The notes: a model not told the origin generated them from the sequence alone. A stretch of DNA of 64,000 bases from Acidimicrobiaceae bacterium (GCA_003133665.1 PKYK01000019.1:1-64000), one strand, 5' to 3'. Counted from the first letter of the stretch, positions 1-11,004 are shown. Numbers and translations are program-made.

Positions 1-590
1 AGGAAGTTCTGGGTGTAGCCCAGCGTGTTGTCGGGGTAGACGAATGGCATCCCGACCGAGAAGCGGTGGGCGGCGGCGGCCAACGTCGGCATCTTGGCGA
101 TGAGGCGCACCACCTGCTTGTGCAGGATTTCGGGGTCGTCGAGGATCTTCGCGTCCTTGTAGTACGTCGAAAGCGCGGCAATCGCCGACACCAACATGCC
201 CATTGGGTGGGCGTCGTAGTTGAAACCCTCCAAGAAGCGTTTCCGCACGTTCTCGTGGATGTACGTGTGATACGTGACCTCACGCTCCCACTCGTCGGAC
301 TGGGCGGCGGTGGGCAGTTCGCCGTGATTCAGGAGGTAGGCCACCTCGAGGTACGTCGAGTGTTCAGCGAGTTGCTCAATCGGATAGCCGCGGTAGCGCA
401 AGATGCCCGCGTCGCCGTCGAGGTAGGTGATGGCTGACTCGGCAGCCGCCGTCGCCATGAAGCCCGGGTCGTAGAACCACACTCCAGGGACTGCCTGCGA
501 GAACTCCTTGGCCGCAATGCCACCATTCTCGATTGGAATCTCTCGGGTTTCACCGGTGCGATTGTCGATCACGGTAATGGACTGCGTCAC
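1..590 (-). CDS. gltA: Citrate synthase, partial (C-terminus outside window)
   Basis: Condenses acetyl-CoA with oxaloacetate at the entry of the TCA cycle. The visible first 196 residues carry type II citrate synthase landmarks: a beta-rich N-terminus (TQSITVIDNRTGE), the segment ILRYRGYPIEQLAE, then HPMGMLVSAIAALSTYY, and MPTLAAAAHRFSVGMPFVYP near the window edge. The catalytic His/Asp part lies outside the window. The start is a GTG at 590 preceded by a GAGGAAC-type ribosome site; the ATG at 600 is in another frame. It is transcribed away from the gene at 655-1656, which lies upstream on the same strand. Confidence 0.92.
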   Translation of the reverse strand, partial: MTQSITVIDNRTGETREIPIENGGIAAKEFSQAVPGVWFYDPGFMATAAAESAITYLDGDAGILRYRGYPIEQLAEHSTYLEVAYLLNHGELPTAAQSDEWEREVTYHTYIHENVRKRFLEGFNYDAHPMGMLVSAIAALSTYYKDAKILDDPEILHKQVVRLIAKMPTLAAAAHRFSVGMPFVYPDNTLGYTQNF

Positions 591-654
591 AGTTCCTCAT
601 TTCAACCTAGGGGGCGCCCCTATCGTAGGCGACCAGCCAGTAGCCAGGAACTTC

Positions 655-1656
655 CTAGCCGTTTCCCGAGGGCGACAATACGACGTGATAGGTGCGGCTG
701 CGGGTCATCTGGGGGGCACTCGGCGCGCCGGTAATCGAGATGGTCAACGTGGCCTTCTCACCGGCCGACGTGACCAACAGCTTCGGGATGAACGCGTACG
801 ACTGCAGCGGACCCAGGGTCGTCGTCATCCTCTGGGTCTGTCTCGGCAACGAGACGTTGCTGGGGGAAAAGGTCACCGTCACACTGACCGGCTGATCAAC
901 GAAGGCTCCGTTCGAGACGGCGATTCCAAGGTGCACGGTGCCTACCGGGGGAAGCAGCAACTCGCCCACCGGGGCCGGCAACGGGGCGGGGGAAACCGAG
1001 ACTGCCGCGATGCCGATTCCTCTCGTGAGGGCGAGCGTCGCCGAACTCTCGAGAGGCGCCAGGCCGGTGGCGAGGTTCACGAGCGCATTCGAGGTACCGG
1101 TTGGGGCCAGTACGACGAGGCCGGGCTCTTTCACGAGCGACCAACGTGCCCGCCCCCACTGCTGATCGGTCGAGAGCAGCGACGCTATCGCTGACGACGG
1201 GGTCGGGCCGGTCGGGATCAGCGTTGTCCATGGCAAGCTCAGCGACTGCGCCACCGTATCGAGCACCACCTGGCAGTCAACGATGCGTTGCTCGGTCAGT
1301 TGAGCCAGCACGGCGTTGATGTTGTGGGCGAGCACCGGTCGTCGCAAGAGCGTGGCCTCGCTCGACAGAAGTGGAAGCTGCTGAGCAATCTGATGAAGGC
1401 GAGCCGCGAAGACTGGTCGGGTCAGTGACCGGCCATTCACCAAGAGGTAGGAGAGCCTCGAGTCAAGCGCACTCTCCTGGCCCAGCAGCATGTTTGCCAT
1501 TTGGCCAAAACTGCGGTTTTCACTTCGCCGAAGACTCGTTGACGCATGGGCCGAACGGGTAACGTCGCGAGAGAACAGCAGCACCACCAGCGTGGCTACC
1601 AACGCGAGTATCAAAATGAGATTGTGTCGGCGCCGTTGAGCGCGAGTACGGGCCAC
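655..1656 (-). CDS. Hypothetical membrane-anchored secreted protein
   Basis: I do not recognise the family. The 333-residue product starts with a basic stretch (ARTRAQRRRHN) followed by one hydrophobic segment at about residues 13-28 (LILILALVATLVVLLF), which fits a type II membrane anchor or uncleaved signal. The middle (about 50-200) is helical in character. The last ~110 residues, rich in Val, Thr, Ser and Pro with regular short strands, look like a beta-sandwich. GTG start at 1656. It lies 50 bases downstream of rmuC on the same strand and may be co-transcribed. No catalytic motif is visible. Confidence 0.75.
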   Translation of the reverse strand: MARTRAQRRRHNLILILALVATLVVLLFSRDVTRSAHASTSLRRSENRSFGQMANMLLGQESALDSRLSYLLVNGRSLTRPVFAARLHQIAQQLPLLSSEATLLRRPVLAHNINAVLAQLTEQRIVDCQVVLDTVAQSLSLPWTTLIPTGPTPSSAIASLLSTDQQWGRARWSLVKEPGLVVLAPTGTSNALVNLATGLAPLESSATLALTRGIGIAAVSVSPAPLPAPVGELLLPPVGTVHLGIAVSNGAFVDQPVSVTVTFSPSNVSLPRQTQRMTTTLGPLQSYAFIPKLLVTSAGEKATLTISITGAPSAPQMTRSRTYHVVLSPSGNG

Positions 1657-1706
1657 GCCCTAAGAACTTAACTCACTACCGCAAAATCAATGCAGGGCGT
1701 GAATTC

Positions 1707-3020
1707 CTATTCGTCGTCGTACTCATCAAGATCAATGATCTCCGAGGCCCCTTCGAGGACCGGGCTCTCCGGACCGACGCCCCACCGGTCCTCATTCAAT
1801 TTCACGGTCGTCTCATTGATTGAGGGGAGTCCCGGTATATCCTTGGCCCGTTGGACGCCGCCCAGCCGACGGATCCCCTGGGCGGAGACAATGAGTCGAG
1901 ACTCGATGGACTTGACCATCTTGTTGTACGCCTCAACACTGTCGTCGAGCGATTTGCCCATCTTCACAATCGGTTCAGCGACCAGCCGGATCCGATCGAA
2001 GATCTTCTCGGCCAGAGTGAGAATCTCCTCCGCGTTGATCTTCGCCTCGTGCTGACGAAGCACCAGCGCTACGGACCACAACAACGACAGCAGATTGGTC
2101 GGACCGACGATGAGGACCCGCTCCTTCGCTGCGTAACTGTGCAAACCGGGATCCGCGTCAAACGCTGCGGTAATGGCGAAGTCGCTCGGCACGAAACAGA
2201 CAACAAACTCGGGAGCCGGCGTTATGACCTCCCAGTAGGACTTCTCCTTCAGCGTCTTCACGTGGCCTCGCAACGCCAACGCATGAGCTTCGTAGTACAT
2301 CCGACGCTGTTCAACATCATCGGCGCCGAGCGCGGCTTCGAACGCGTCAAAGGGGAACTTCGCGTCGATGGCGATGCTGGCGCCGTTGGGCATCTTCACC
2401 ACGCAGTCCGGACGCAGGGAACGACCCGTGTCGTTCGTTCCCGTGACCTGCAGGTCGTAATCGATATTGCGGCGAAGGCCCGACGCCTCCATCACGTTCG
2501 CCAATTGCACTTCGCCCCAGTGGCCGCGTTGATCACCCCGACCCAGTAGCTGATTCAGTCGATGTGTTGCGTCCTGGGTCTTTTGCTGAGCGTCCAGCAA
2601 CTCACTGGCCTTGTTCTTGACGTCGGAAAGTGCGCCGGTGTGCTCCCTGTTGAATTCGGCGAGGTTCTTCTTGTACTCGTCCAACAACGTCTCGAGTGGC
2701 TTCAACGTGAGGTTGAGCTTGGAGTCGCGCTCCTTTAGTACCTGCTCCTGGGATTGGTTGAACTGATCCACCGTTTGGGCCAGGACACGATTGGACATGT
2801 TCTCAAAGGTGACTTCCATGTTTCGAATTGCGTTCTCGTGCTCGGCCCGCTCGCGGGCCAGCCCCTCGTGAGCGAGAGCAAGCTGTGAGTCGCGAACGGC
2901 GAGTTCCTTCTCAGCCGTCGCTGCGACATCGCGCAGAGACTGCGATCGCTTCAGTGATATGGCCCAGGCCAGCAACGCGCCGAGCGCCAGGCCCACTAGG
3001 CCCCCCAGAACTGCCACCAT
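1707..3020 (-). CDS. rmuC: RmuC family DNA recombination protein
   Basis: RmuC-type proteins limit inversions at short inverted repeats and are predicted PD-(D/E)XK-like nucleases. This 437-residue protein has an N-terminal membrane segment (about residues 2-21, VAVLGGLVGLALGALLAWAI), a long coiled coil (about 22-150, rich in Lys, Glu, Leu and Arg), then the RmuC core with RGHWGEVQLANVMEASGL, LRPDCVVKMPNG and IAIDAKFPFDAF, where the Asp and Lys fit the nuclease core. The acidic C-terminus (IIDLDEYDDE) is typical of actinobacterial members. It is divergent from phoU with about 70 bases between the starts. Confidence 0.93.
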   Translation of the reverse strand: MVAVLGGLVGLALGALLAWAISLKRSQSLRDVAATAEKELAVRDSQLALAHEGLARERAEHENAIRNMEVTFENMSNRVLAQTVDQFNQSQEQVLKERDSKLNLTLKPLETLLDEYKKNLAEFNREHTGALSDVKNKASELLDAQQKTQDATHRLNQLLGRGDQRGHWGEVQLANVMEASGLRRNIDYDLQVTGTNDTGRSLRPDCVVKMPNGASIAIDAKFPFDAFEAALGADDVEQRRMYYEAHALALRGHVKTLKEKSYWEVITPAPEFVVCFVPSDFAITAAFDADPGLHSYAAKERVLIVGPTNLLSLLWSVALVLRQHEAKINAEEILTLAEKIFDRIRLVAEPIVKMGKSLDDSVEAYNKMVKSIESRLIVSAQGIRRLGGVQRAKDIPGLPSINETTVKLNEDRWGVGPESPVLEGASEIIDLDEYDDE

Positions 3021-3089
3021 TGAGATTCCCCTTCAGTCGGACAACCCCCACCCTAGAGAACCTGTGTAAGACGGCTGTAGCCTTAGCCC

Positions 3090-4789
<1,700 letters not shown>

Positions 4790-4795
4790 CTAGAA

Positions 4796-6013
4796 CTAGG
4801 CCGCGTCGAGGCCGAAAGCCGTGTGCAGCGCACGGACCGCGTCATCGACTCGTTCCGCCCGCACCACGCACGAAATGCGGATCGAACTCGTCGAGATCAT
4901 CTCGATATTGATGCCGTTCTCCGAGAGCGTCTCGAACATCAGGGCGGTCACGCCGGGGCTCGACTTCATGCCGGCGCCGATGATGGAGACGCGACCGATA
5001 CTGTCGTCGCTCGTCACCTCGGCGGCGCCGATCTCATTCTTCACCTGATTGCAGGTTTCGCGCGCCGCGTCGAGGTCGGTCTTGGACACGGTGAACGAGA
5101 TGTCGGTCATGCCCTTGGCGCTGGTGTTCTGGACGATCATGTCAACATTGATCCCCCGGTTCGCCAACTCGCGAAACAGCTGTGCGGCCACCCCAGGTCG
5201 GTCGGGCACGCCGCCAACGGTGACCTTGGCCTCCGACTTGTCATCGGTAACGGCCGAGACGACGGCTTCTTCCATTGTGGGGTCCTCCTCCACGATCCAG
5301 GTGCCTGGTTCCCAGGTGAAACTCGAACGAACGTGCAGCGGAACACCGTGTCGACGGGCGAACTCCACTGAACGAAGCATCAACACTCGCCCGCCCGTCG
5401 CGGCGATTTCCATCATCTCGTCAAACGACACCTTGGAGAGGCGCCGAGCCGTGGAGACGACGCGCGGATCCGCTGAGAAGACGCCGGTCACGTCGGTGTA
5501 GATCTCACAGACGTCGGCCTTCAACGCCGCGGCCAGGGCTACGGCGGTGACGTCCGAACCGCCCCGGCCCAAAGTGGTGATGTCCCTTTCGGTAGAGACG
5601 CCCTGGAAACCGGCGACCACGGGAACGAGCCCCGCGTCGAGCGCCTCGCGTATGCGGTCCGGGCGCATCTCCAGGATCTTGGCGCGGGTGTGATCGGTGT
5701 CGGTAATGATGCCGGCCTGGGACCCGGTAAACGACGAGGAACCGACGCCTCGGTCCGCGAGCGCCATGCACACGAGTGCCATCGAAATACGCTCACCGGC
5801 CGTGAGCAACATGTCCAATTCGCGAGGCGGACGAGTGGGTGAAACGTCGTCGGCGAGGCGAATGAGGTCGTCGGTGAACTTACCCATGGCCGACACGACG
5901 ACGACGACGTCGTTGCCGGCTTCGCGAGTGCGCGCCACGTGGTCAGCGACCGCACGAATGCGCTCGGCGTCGCCAACCGAAGTGCCACCATACTTTTGAA
6001 CGACCAGCGCCAT
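4796..6013 (-). CDS. lysC: Aspartate kinase
   Basis: Phosphorylates aspartate, the first step of the aspartate-family amino acids. The 405-residue protein opens with VVQKYGGTSVGD, the amino-acid-kinase hallmark, followed by VVVVSAMGK, and LGRGGSDVTAVALAAAL around residue 150. The last ~150 residues form two ACT domains (VTVGGVPDRPGVAAQLF and VSIIGAGMKSSPGVTALMF), the feedback-inhibition module. I chose the ATG at 6013 because it gives the usual MALVVQKYGG start; an in-frame ATG lies two codons upstream at 6019. Its 3' end is 15 bases from asd. It is divergent from the cyclophilin gene at 6073. Confidence 0.96.
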   Translation of the reverse strand: MALVVQKYGGTSVGDAERIRAVADHVARTREAGNDVVVVVSAMGKFTDDLIRLADDVSPTRPPRELDMLLTAGERISMALVCMALADRGVGSSSFTGSQAGIITDTDHTRAKILEMRPDRIREALDAGLVPVVAGFQGVSTERDITTLGRGGSDVTAVALAAALKADVCEIYTDVTGVFSADPRVVSTARRLSKVSFDEMMEIAATGGRVLMLRSVEFARRHGVPLHVRSSFTWEPGTWIVEEDPTMEEAVVSAVTDDKSEAKVTVGGVPDRPGVAAQLFRELANRGINVDMIVQNTSAKGMTDISFTVSKTDLDAARETCNQVKNEIGAAEVTSDDSIGRVSIIGAGMKSSPGVTALMFETLSENGINIEMISTSSIRISCVVRAERVDDAVRALHTAFGLDAA

Positions 6014-6072
6014 GACCATAAAACTACTTGACCCTGTCGGAGGCCTTCCAACGGGCTACTAATGTCGCACCT

Positions 6073-6900
6073 ATGGCTACAACCAAACGTGAACGTCAAA
6101 AGGCAGCTCGCCGCGAGAAAATGGAGCAGGTGCAGCGCGAGGCCAAGCGACGTCGGAACCTTCGCCGAGCCGTCATCGTGGCCATCGTGGCGGTGCTGGT
6201 AATCGGTTCGGCGGCGTTGTTGTTCTCCGGAAAATCGACGACCACCACCACTGCTGCTACCTCGTCAACGACTACTGCGGTCACGACCACGACCATCGCA
6301 CCATCGGTCGCCCAAGCGAAGGCCAACGCCGTCGCGGTCGCGGCCGGCTGTCCGGCGTCAACGGCCGCGCGAGTCAACACCCTCACTTGGAAGTCGGCTC
6401 CGGCCATGACCATCAACAAGGCGAAGACCTACTACGCGCACTTCGTCACGACGGCCGGTTCTTTCGTCGTCAAGCTCGACGCGGCGACGGCGCCGATCAC
6501 GGTCAACAACTTCGTCTTCCTGGCGCAGCACAAGTACTACAACTGCGTCATCTTCCACCGCGTCATCCCCGGCTTTGTCGTGCAGGGTGGAGACCCCACC
6601 GGCACCGGTTCGGGCGGCCCGGGCTACACGATCGCCGACGAGTTGCCGAAGGCCGCTAGCCCCACGTATCCGCTCGACTCACTCGCGATGGCCAACACCG
6701 GCAGCGCCAACTCCGGCGGGAGCCAGTTCTTCATCGTGACCGGCACATCGGGTGAACAGCTGCCCAACACCTACTCGCTCTTCGGCCAGGTCACCAGCGG
6801 CCAGAGCGTGGTGCGGGCGATCAACAATGCGGGAAGTACCGCCGGTGTGCCGCCCACCGTTACCCACCGAATGATCTCAGTGACTATCAGCGAGGCGTAA
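6073..6900 (+). CDS. Membrane-anchored cyclophilin peptidyl-prolyl isomerase
   Basis: Catalyses cis-trans isomerisation of X-Pro bonds, probably on the outer face of the membrane. The start at 6073 gives a very basic N-terminus (about residues 1-32), one hydrophobic segment (about 33-51), a threonine-rich linker (about 55-80), then a cyclophilin domain (about 115-275). The domain has IFHRVIPGFVVQGGDPTGTG and GSANSGGSQFFI, with the catalytic Arg in FHRV and the active-site Gln and Phe in the second motif. It is followed after six bases by a second cyclophilin gene without an anchor. Confidence 0.92.
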   Translation: MATTKRERQKAARREKMEQVQREAKRRRNLRRAVIVAIVAVLVIGSAALLFSGKSTTTTTAATSSTTTAVTTTTIAPSVAQAKANAVAVAAGCPASTAARVNTLTWKSAPAMTINKAKTYYAHFVTTAGSFVVKLDAATAPITVNNFVFLAQHKYYNCVIFHRVIPGFVVQGGDPTGTGSGGPGYTIADELPKAASPTYPLDSLAMANTGSANSGGSQFFIVTGTSGEQLPNTYSLFGQVTSGQSVVRAINNAGSTAGVPPTVTHRMISVTISEA

Positions 6901-6906
6901 GCGACA

Positions 6907-7458
6907 ATGACCGACCAAATCCCCAACCCCGACGGCACCAGCGAGAAGCGTCAGCACTTCGATTCGCCGCCGCCAATGATCATCGACCCGGCCAAGACCT
7001 ACACCGCGACGATGGTGACATCGAAGGGCACGATGGAGATAGTCCTCGACGCGCTCGCCGCTCCGGTCACGGTGAACAGCTTCGTGTACCTGGCCCGCTG
7101 GCACTACTACGACGGCGTCATCTTTCACCGAATCATCCCGGGCTTCGTGCTGCAGGGTGGCGATCCCACCGGGACCGGAACCGGCGGACCGGGCTACCGC
7201 TTCAACGATGAGCTCCCCAAGGCTGGTCGGTACGAAATCGGTTCCCTGGCCATGGCCAACGCCGGCCCGAACACGAACGGCTCCCAGTTCTTCGTGATCT
7301 CCGGTCCCGACGGCGTGCGGTTGCCGCCGCTGTATGCGTTGTTCGGCAAAGTGGTCAAGGGTCTTGACGTCATCGCCTCGATCAACGACCTCGGCTCACC
7401 CTCGGGCACACCCCGCGAGCGCGTCGTCATCGAATCGGTGACGATCACCGAGGCCTAG
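6907..7458 (+). CDS. Cytoplasmic cyclophilin peptidyl-prolyl isomerase
   Basis: A 183-residue cyclophilin with no signal peptide or membrane segment, so probably cytoplasmic. It has IFHRIIPGFVLQGGDPTGTG and NTNGSQFFVI, matching the catalytic and substrate-binding parts of the fold. The domain resembles that of the anchored paralogue just upstream (6073-6900), suggesting a tandem duplication followed by gain or loss of an export segment. The stop codon TAG overlaps the stop codon of the opposite-strand gene in the palindrome CTAG at 7455-7458. Confidence 0.93.
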   Translation: MTDQIPNPDGTSEKRQHFDSPPPMIIDPAKTYTATMVTSKGTMEIVLDALAAPVTVNSFVYLARWHYYDGVIFHRIIPGFVLQGGDPTGTGTGGPGYRFNDELPKAGRYEIGSLAMANAGPNTNGSQFFVISGPDGVRLPPLYALFGKVVKGLDVIASINDLGSPSGTPRERVVIESVTITEA

Positions 7459-8081
7459 AGGGTCACCACGTCGTGGCCACGGGTCACGACGACACCTTCG
7501 GGCCGCACGACCCGCCAACGACCACTGCGGAACTGCAACGCGCCGTTGCTTCCGAGCACGACCAGCACGACGTCGCCGGCGAGCAGCGATCGGGTCCGCC
7601 GCAGCTGCTCGTCGCTCGACGGCGGGCACAACACGACGCCTGAGCGATAGTTGAGACCGGTGGTCGGAGCACCGCCACGGGGATCGATCATGACCTCACC
7701 CAACACGGAGGCCACGCCACCGACCGCCACGAGCTGCGCCGCCGAGTTGATGGCGTCACCGACCGGTGAGTTTCGCCACACAGTTCGGGCGTGCAGCGGT
7801 GACCCGTCGCAGAGAACCACGAGATCGCACTGTGCGAGGCGATCGACGAAGTAGCCCTCGGCGTTCGAAGCCCGATCGGTCACCATGAGGGCCTCGACCC
7901 GAACGTCACGTCCACCAAACACGTCGGCGACCGCGACCGACGCTTCAGCCGCGCCGATGAAGGCGGCGGCGGTTGGAACGACGACGACGTCGGCGTCGAC
8001 CGGCAGATCGATGAGGGCGAAGTCCGCCAGTGCGTCCTTCAGCGCCTCGAGCGATCCGACGGCCAACGTTGAGGTCTGCAC
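7455..8081 (-). CDS. Peptidase S51 (PepE/cyanophycinase)-like protein, probably inactive
   Basis: The 208-residue product looks like a class-I-glutamine-amidotransferase/peptidase S51 fold. Alternating strands and helices include DVVVVPTAAAF, a central LAQCDLVVLCDGSPLHART, and AAQLVAVGGVASVLGE where active members have a nucleophile elbow of the GTSAGA type. Here that segment reads GGVAS, so the usual Ser nucleophile context is not preserved. Family assignment rests on this pattern and is moderate. GTG start at 8081. It is divergent from the hydroxybutyryl-CoA dehydrogenase at 8135 and shares its stop region with the upstream cyclophilin. Confidence 0.6.
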   Translation of the reverse strand: MQTSTLAVGSLEALKDALADFALIDLPVDADVVVVPTAAAFIGAAEASVAVADVFGGRDVRVEALMVTDRASNAEGYFVDRLAQCDLVVLCDGSPLHARTVWRNSPVGDAINSAAQLVAVGGVASVLGEVMIDPRGGAPTTGLNYRSGVVLCPPSSDEQLRRTRSLLAGDVVLVVLGSNGALQFRSGRWRVVRPEGVVVTRGHDVVTL

Positions 8082-8134
8082 CCGACGAGTCTGGCACTCG
8101 GGCTGCGCATTTACCGGACGGTAGTGTTCGCTGG

Positions 8135-8989
8135 ATGAGCTTTCAGAAAGTTGGCGTACTCGGTTCGGGAATCATGGGCAGCGGCATCGCCGAGGTCGCC
8201 GCAGCCGCTGGTTCTCTCGTCATCGTGCGAAGTCGCTCCCAGGCGACCGCGGACGCCATGTTGGCGGGTCTGGAGAAATCGCTCGCCAAGCAGGTCGAGA
8301 AGGAGCAGCGGACGGCGGCCGAGGCCGAGGCGATCCGTTCACGCGTTTCGGCTACCACCAGCCTCGCCGACCTCGCGGACTGCGACCTCGTCATCGAATC
8401 GGTCGTCGAGGAGATCTCCGTGAAAAAGGCCATCTTCAACGAGCTCGACCGCGTGGTCCAGCATCACGCCATCCTCGCCACCAACACCTCGACGCTCTCG
8501 GTGATCGAACTCGCGATGGAGACGTCGCGCCCCGAACTGGTCTGCGGGGTGCATTTCTTCAACCCCGCCCCCGCCATGTCGCTCGTGGAGATCGTGCGAC
8601 CGCTGTGCGCGAGCGACGAGACGATCGAGACCGTTACCGCCTTCGCGCGGGCCTGCGGCAAGGAGCCCGTCGTGGTGAAGGACCAGGCTGGATTCGTTGT
8701 CAACGCCCTCCTCTTTCCGTACCTCAACAACGCCATTCGACTCCTCGAGCAGGGCGTCGCCTCGAAGGAAGGGATCGACGTGGCGATGAAGGGCGGCTGC
8801 GGATTCCCGATGGGTCCGTTCGCGCTGCTCGACCTCGTCGGGCTCGACACGTCACTCGCGATTCTCGACGCTCTCTACGCCGAGTTCGCCGACCCCAACT
8901 TCGCTCCGGTACCCCTGCTGCGTCGAATGGTCAGTGCGGGTCTGCTCGGCCGCAAATCGGGCAGCGGCTTCTACGACTACCGTCGATAA
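8135..8989 (+). CDS. hbd: 3-hydroxybutyryl-CoA dehydrogenase
   Basis: NAD(P)-dependent 3-hydroxyacyl-CoA dehydrogenase of 284 residues. The Rossmann motif KVGVLGSGIMGSGIAEVAA is at the N-terminus, and the catalytic region CDLVIESVVEE, GVHFFNPAPAMSLVEIV (with the catalytic His) and DQAGFVVNALLFPYLNNAI follow. The ATG at 8135 gives the standard start; the longer reading frame upstream crosses the divergent promoter and is rejected. It precedes ethylmalonyl-CoA mutase by 23 bases. In the ethylmalonyl-CoA pathway the reductive direction supplies 3-hydroxybutyryl-CoA from acetoacetyl-CoA. A beta-oxidation role is also possible. Confidence 0.93.
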   Translation: MSFQKVGVLGSGIMGSGIAEVAAAAGSLVIVRSRSQATADAMLAGLEKSLAKQVEKEQRTAAEAEAIRSRVSATTSLADLADCDLVIESVVEEISVKKAIFNELDRVVQHHAILATNTSTLSVIELAMETSRPELVCGVHFFNPAPAMSLVEIVRPLCASDETIETVTAFARACGKEPVVVKDQAGFVVNALLFPYLNNAIRLLEQGVASKEGIDVAMKGGCGFPMGPFALLDLVGLDTSLAILDALYAEFADPNFAPVPLLRRMVSAGLLGRKSGSGFYDYRR

Positions 8990-9012
8990 GGAGACCAACG
9001 ACAGGGAGGGCA

Positions 9013-11004
9013 ATGACTGAACGCTCAAAGCCGTGGGTGATGCGGACCTATTCGGGCCACTCCACCGCCGTGAAGTCCAACGAGCTCTACCGGAACAATC
9101 TGGCGAAGGGCCAGACCGGTCTCTCCATCGCCTTCGACCTGCCGACCCAGACCGGTTACGACCCCGACGACCCCGTTGCCGCGGGTGAGGTCGGCAAGGT
9201 CGGCGTGCCCGTCGCCCACCTCGGTCACCTTCGCCAACTCTTCGACGGGATTCCCCTCGCCGAGATGAACACCTCGATGACCATCAACGCCACGGCCGCG
9301 TGGCTCTGGGGGCTCTACCTCGCGTTGGCGGAGGAACAGGGTGCGGACCTGCGCCAGTTGCAGGGCACGACCCAGAACGACATCGTGAAGGAGTACCTGA
9401 GCCGCGGTACGTACGTCTTTGCGCCTGAACCGTCGAAGCGACTCATCGTCGACATGGTCGCCTTCGGCATCACCCACGCGCCGAAGTGGAACCCCATCAA
9501 CGTGTGCAGCTACCACCTCCAAGAGGCGGGCGCAACTCCGGTCCAGGAGATTGCCTACGCCCTGGCCACCGCCATCGACATTCTTGACGCCGTGCGCGAC
9601 TCGGGCAAGATCGAACCCCAGCAGATGTCCCAGGTCGTCGGCCGCATTTCGTTCTTCGTCAACGCCGGCGTGCGATTCGTCGAAGAGATCGCCAAGATGC
9701 GGACGTTCACCGCGATGTGGGATGAGATCTGCCGCACACGCTACGGCGTCGACGACCCGTCACTTCGTCGGTTTCGCTACGGCGTGCAGGTGAACTCGCT
9801 CGGGCTGACCGAGCAACAGCCCGAGAACAACGTCCAACGCATCGTTCTCGAGATGCTGGGTGTCACGCTTTCGGCTGATGCGCGAGCGCGGGCCCTCCAA
9901 CTCCCCGCGTGGAACGAAGCACTGGGGCTCCCGCGCCCCTGGGACCAGCAGTGGAGCCTGCGCATGCAGCAGGTGCTCGCCTACGAGAGCGATCTGCTGG
10001 AGTATCCCGACATCTTCGCCGGGTCCCAGGTGATGGACGCCAAGGTCCACGAACTCACCGTTGCGGCCGAGATCGAACTCGATGACGTCCTGAAACTGGG
10101 CGGCGCATTCGCCGCCATTGACGAGCTGAAGAGCCGCCTCGTCGCCAGTCAGGCCGAGCGCGTGGCCCGGATCGAGTCGGGTGCGCAGATCGTCGTCGGG
10201 GTCAATCGCTTCGTCGAGACGACCGAGTCGCCGCTGACGAGGGGGACGTCGCTCGAGTCCATAATGACGGTGGACCCCGCGGTAGAACGAGAGATGGTGG
10301 TCGACGTGACCTCGTGGCGTGCCCAGCGAAACGAAACGGCCGTCCGTGACGCGCTCCAGGAACTGACCCGAGTCGCCAAGAGCACGCAGCCGGGCGACAA
10401 CATCATGGTGCCCACCATCGCCCTCGCCAAGGCGGGGGGTACGACGGGCGAATGGACCAATGCCCTGCGTGAGGTCTTTGGCGAGTACCGCGCCCCGACC
10501 GGCGTGCGAGCTGGCGTCAGCAGCCGGGGCGACCAGTTCGCCGCTCTCGTAGAGCGCTCCCGGGCCATTCGCGCTCGCCGCGGCACGCCGCCAAAGCTTC
10601 TGGTCGCCAAGCCGGGACTGGACGGACACTCCAACGGCGCCGAGCAGATCGCCGTTGCGGCCCGTGACGCCGGATTCGAGGTGGTCTACCAGGGGATTCG
10701 TCTCTCCCCCGAGGAGATCGTCGCCGCGGCGCGTGACGAGGACGTCGACATCGTTGGCATTTCGATTCTCTCCGGCTCTCATCTGACCCTGGTGCCGCGT
10801 GTCCTGAAGGGACTTCGCGACGCGGGAGTCGACGCCAAGGTCGTGGTCGGCGGCATCGTCCCCGACGAGGATGCGGCGGCGCTGCGTGGAGCCGGGGTGG
10901 CCGCGATCTACACCCCGAAGGACTTTTCGCTCGGGGCGATCATGAGCGATCTCCTCGGGCTCGTGGAGTCGGTCACACCGGACGGTGCGGGCGCCGGTTC
11001 GTAA
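9013..11004 (+). CDS. ecm: Ethylmalonyl-CoA mutase (MeaA type), adenosylcobalamin-dependent
   Basis: Rearranges ethylmalonyl-CoA to methylsuccinyl-CoA in acetyl-CoA assimilation. The 663-residue single-chain protein has the mutase barrel (TYSGHSTAVKSNELYRNNL, TGLSIAFDLPTQTGYDPDDP, NTSMTINATAAWL, LQGTTQNDIVKEYLSRGTY) and a C-terminal cobalamin-binding domain from about residue 525 with DGHSNG, the DxHxxG motif that supplies the lower axial His, then VVGISILSGSH. These are the MeaA/Ecm signatures as I remember them, rather than those of methylmalonyl-CoA mutase. Start ATG 9013 follows an AGGGAGG site. The last 32 bases overlap the epsilon-like gene on the opposite strand. Confidence 0.93.
   Translation: MTERSKPWVMRTYSGHSTAVKSNELYRNNLAKGQTGLSIAFDLPTQTGYDPDDPVAAGEVGKVGVPVAHLGHLRQLFDGIPLAEMNTSMTINATAAWLWGLYLALAEEQGADLRQLQGTTQNDIVKEYLSRGTYVFAPEPSKRLIVDMVAFGITHAPKWNPINVCSYHLQEAGATPVQEIAYALATAIDILDAVRDSGKIEPQQMSQVVGRISFFVNAGVRFVEEIAKMRTFTAMWDEICRTRYGVDDPSLRRFRYGVQVNSLGLTEQQPENNVQRIVLEMLGVTLSADARARALQLPAWNEALGLPRPWDQQWSLRMQQVLAYESDLLEYPDIFAGSQVMDAKVHELTVAAEIELDDVLKLGGAFAAIDELKSRLVASQAERVARIESGAQIVVGVNRFVETTESPLTRGTSLESIMTVDPAVEREMVVDVTSWRAQRNETAVRDALQELTRVAKSTQPGDNIMVPTIALAKAGGTTGEWTNALREVFGEYRAPTGVRAGVSSRGDQFAALVERSRAIRARRGTPPKLLVAKPGLDGHSNGAEQIAVAARDAGFEVVYQGIRLSPEEIVAAARDEDVDIVGISILSGSHLTLVPRVLKGLRDAGVDAKVVVGGIVPDEDAAALRGAGVAAIYTPKDFSLGAIMSDLLGLVESVTPDGAGAGS

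Noticed and set aside
8605-9012. Upstream extension of the ethylmalonyl-CoA mutase frame
   Set aside because: Runs in the wrong frame through the dehydrogenase gene; the ATG at 9013 has a ribosome site and family start.
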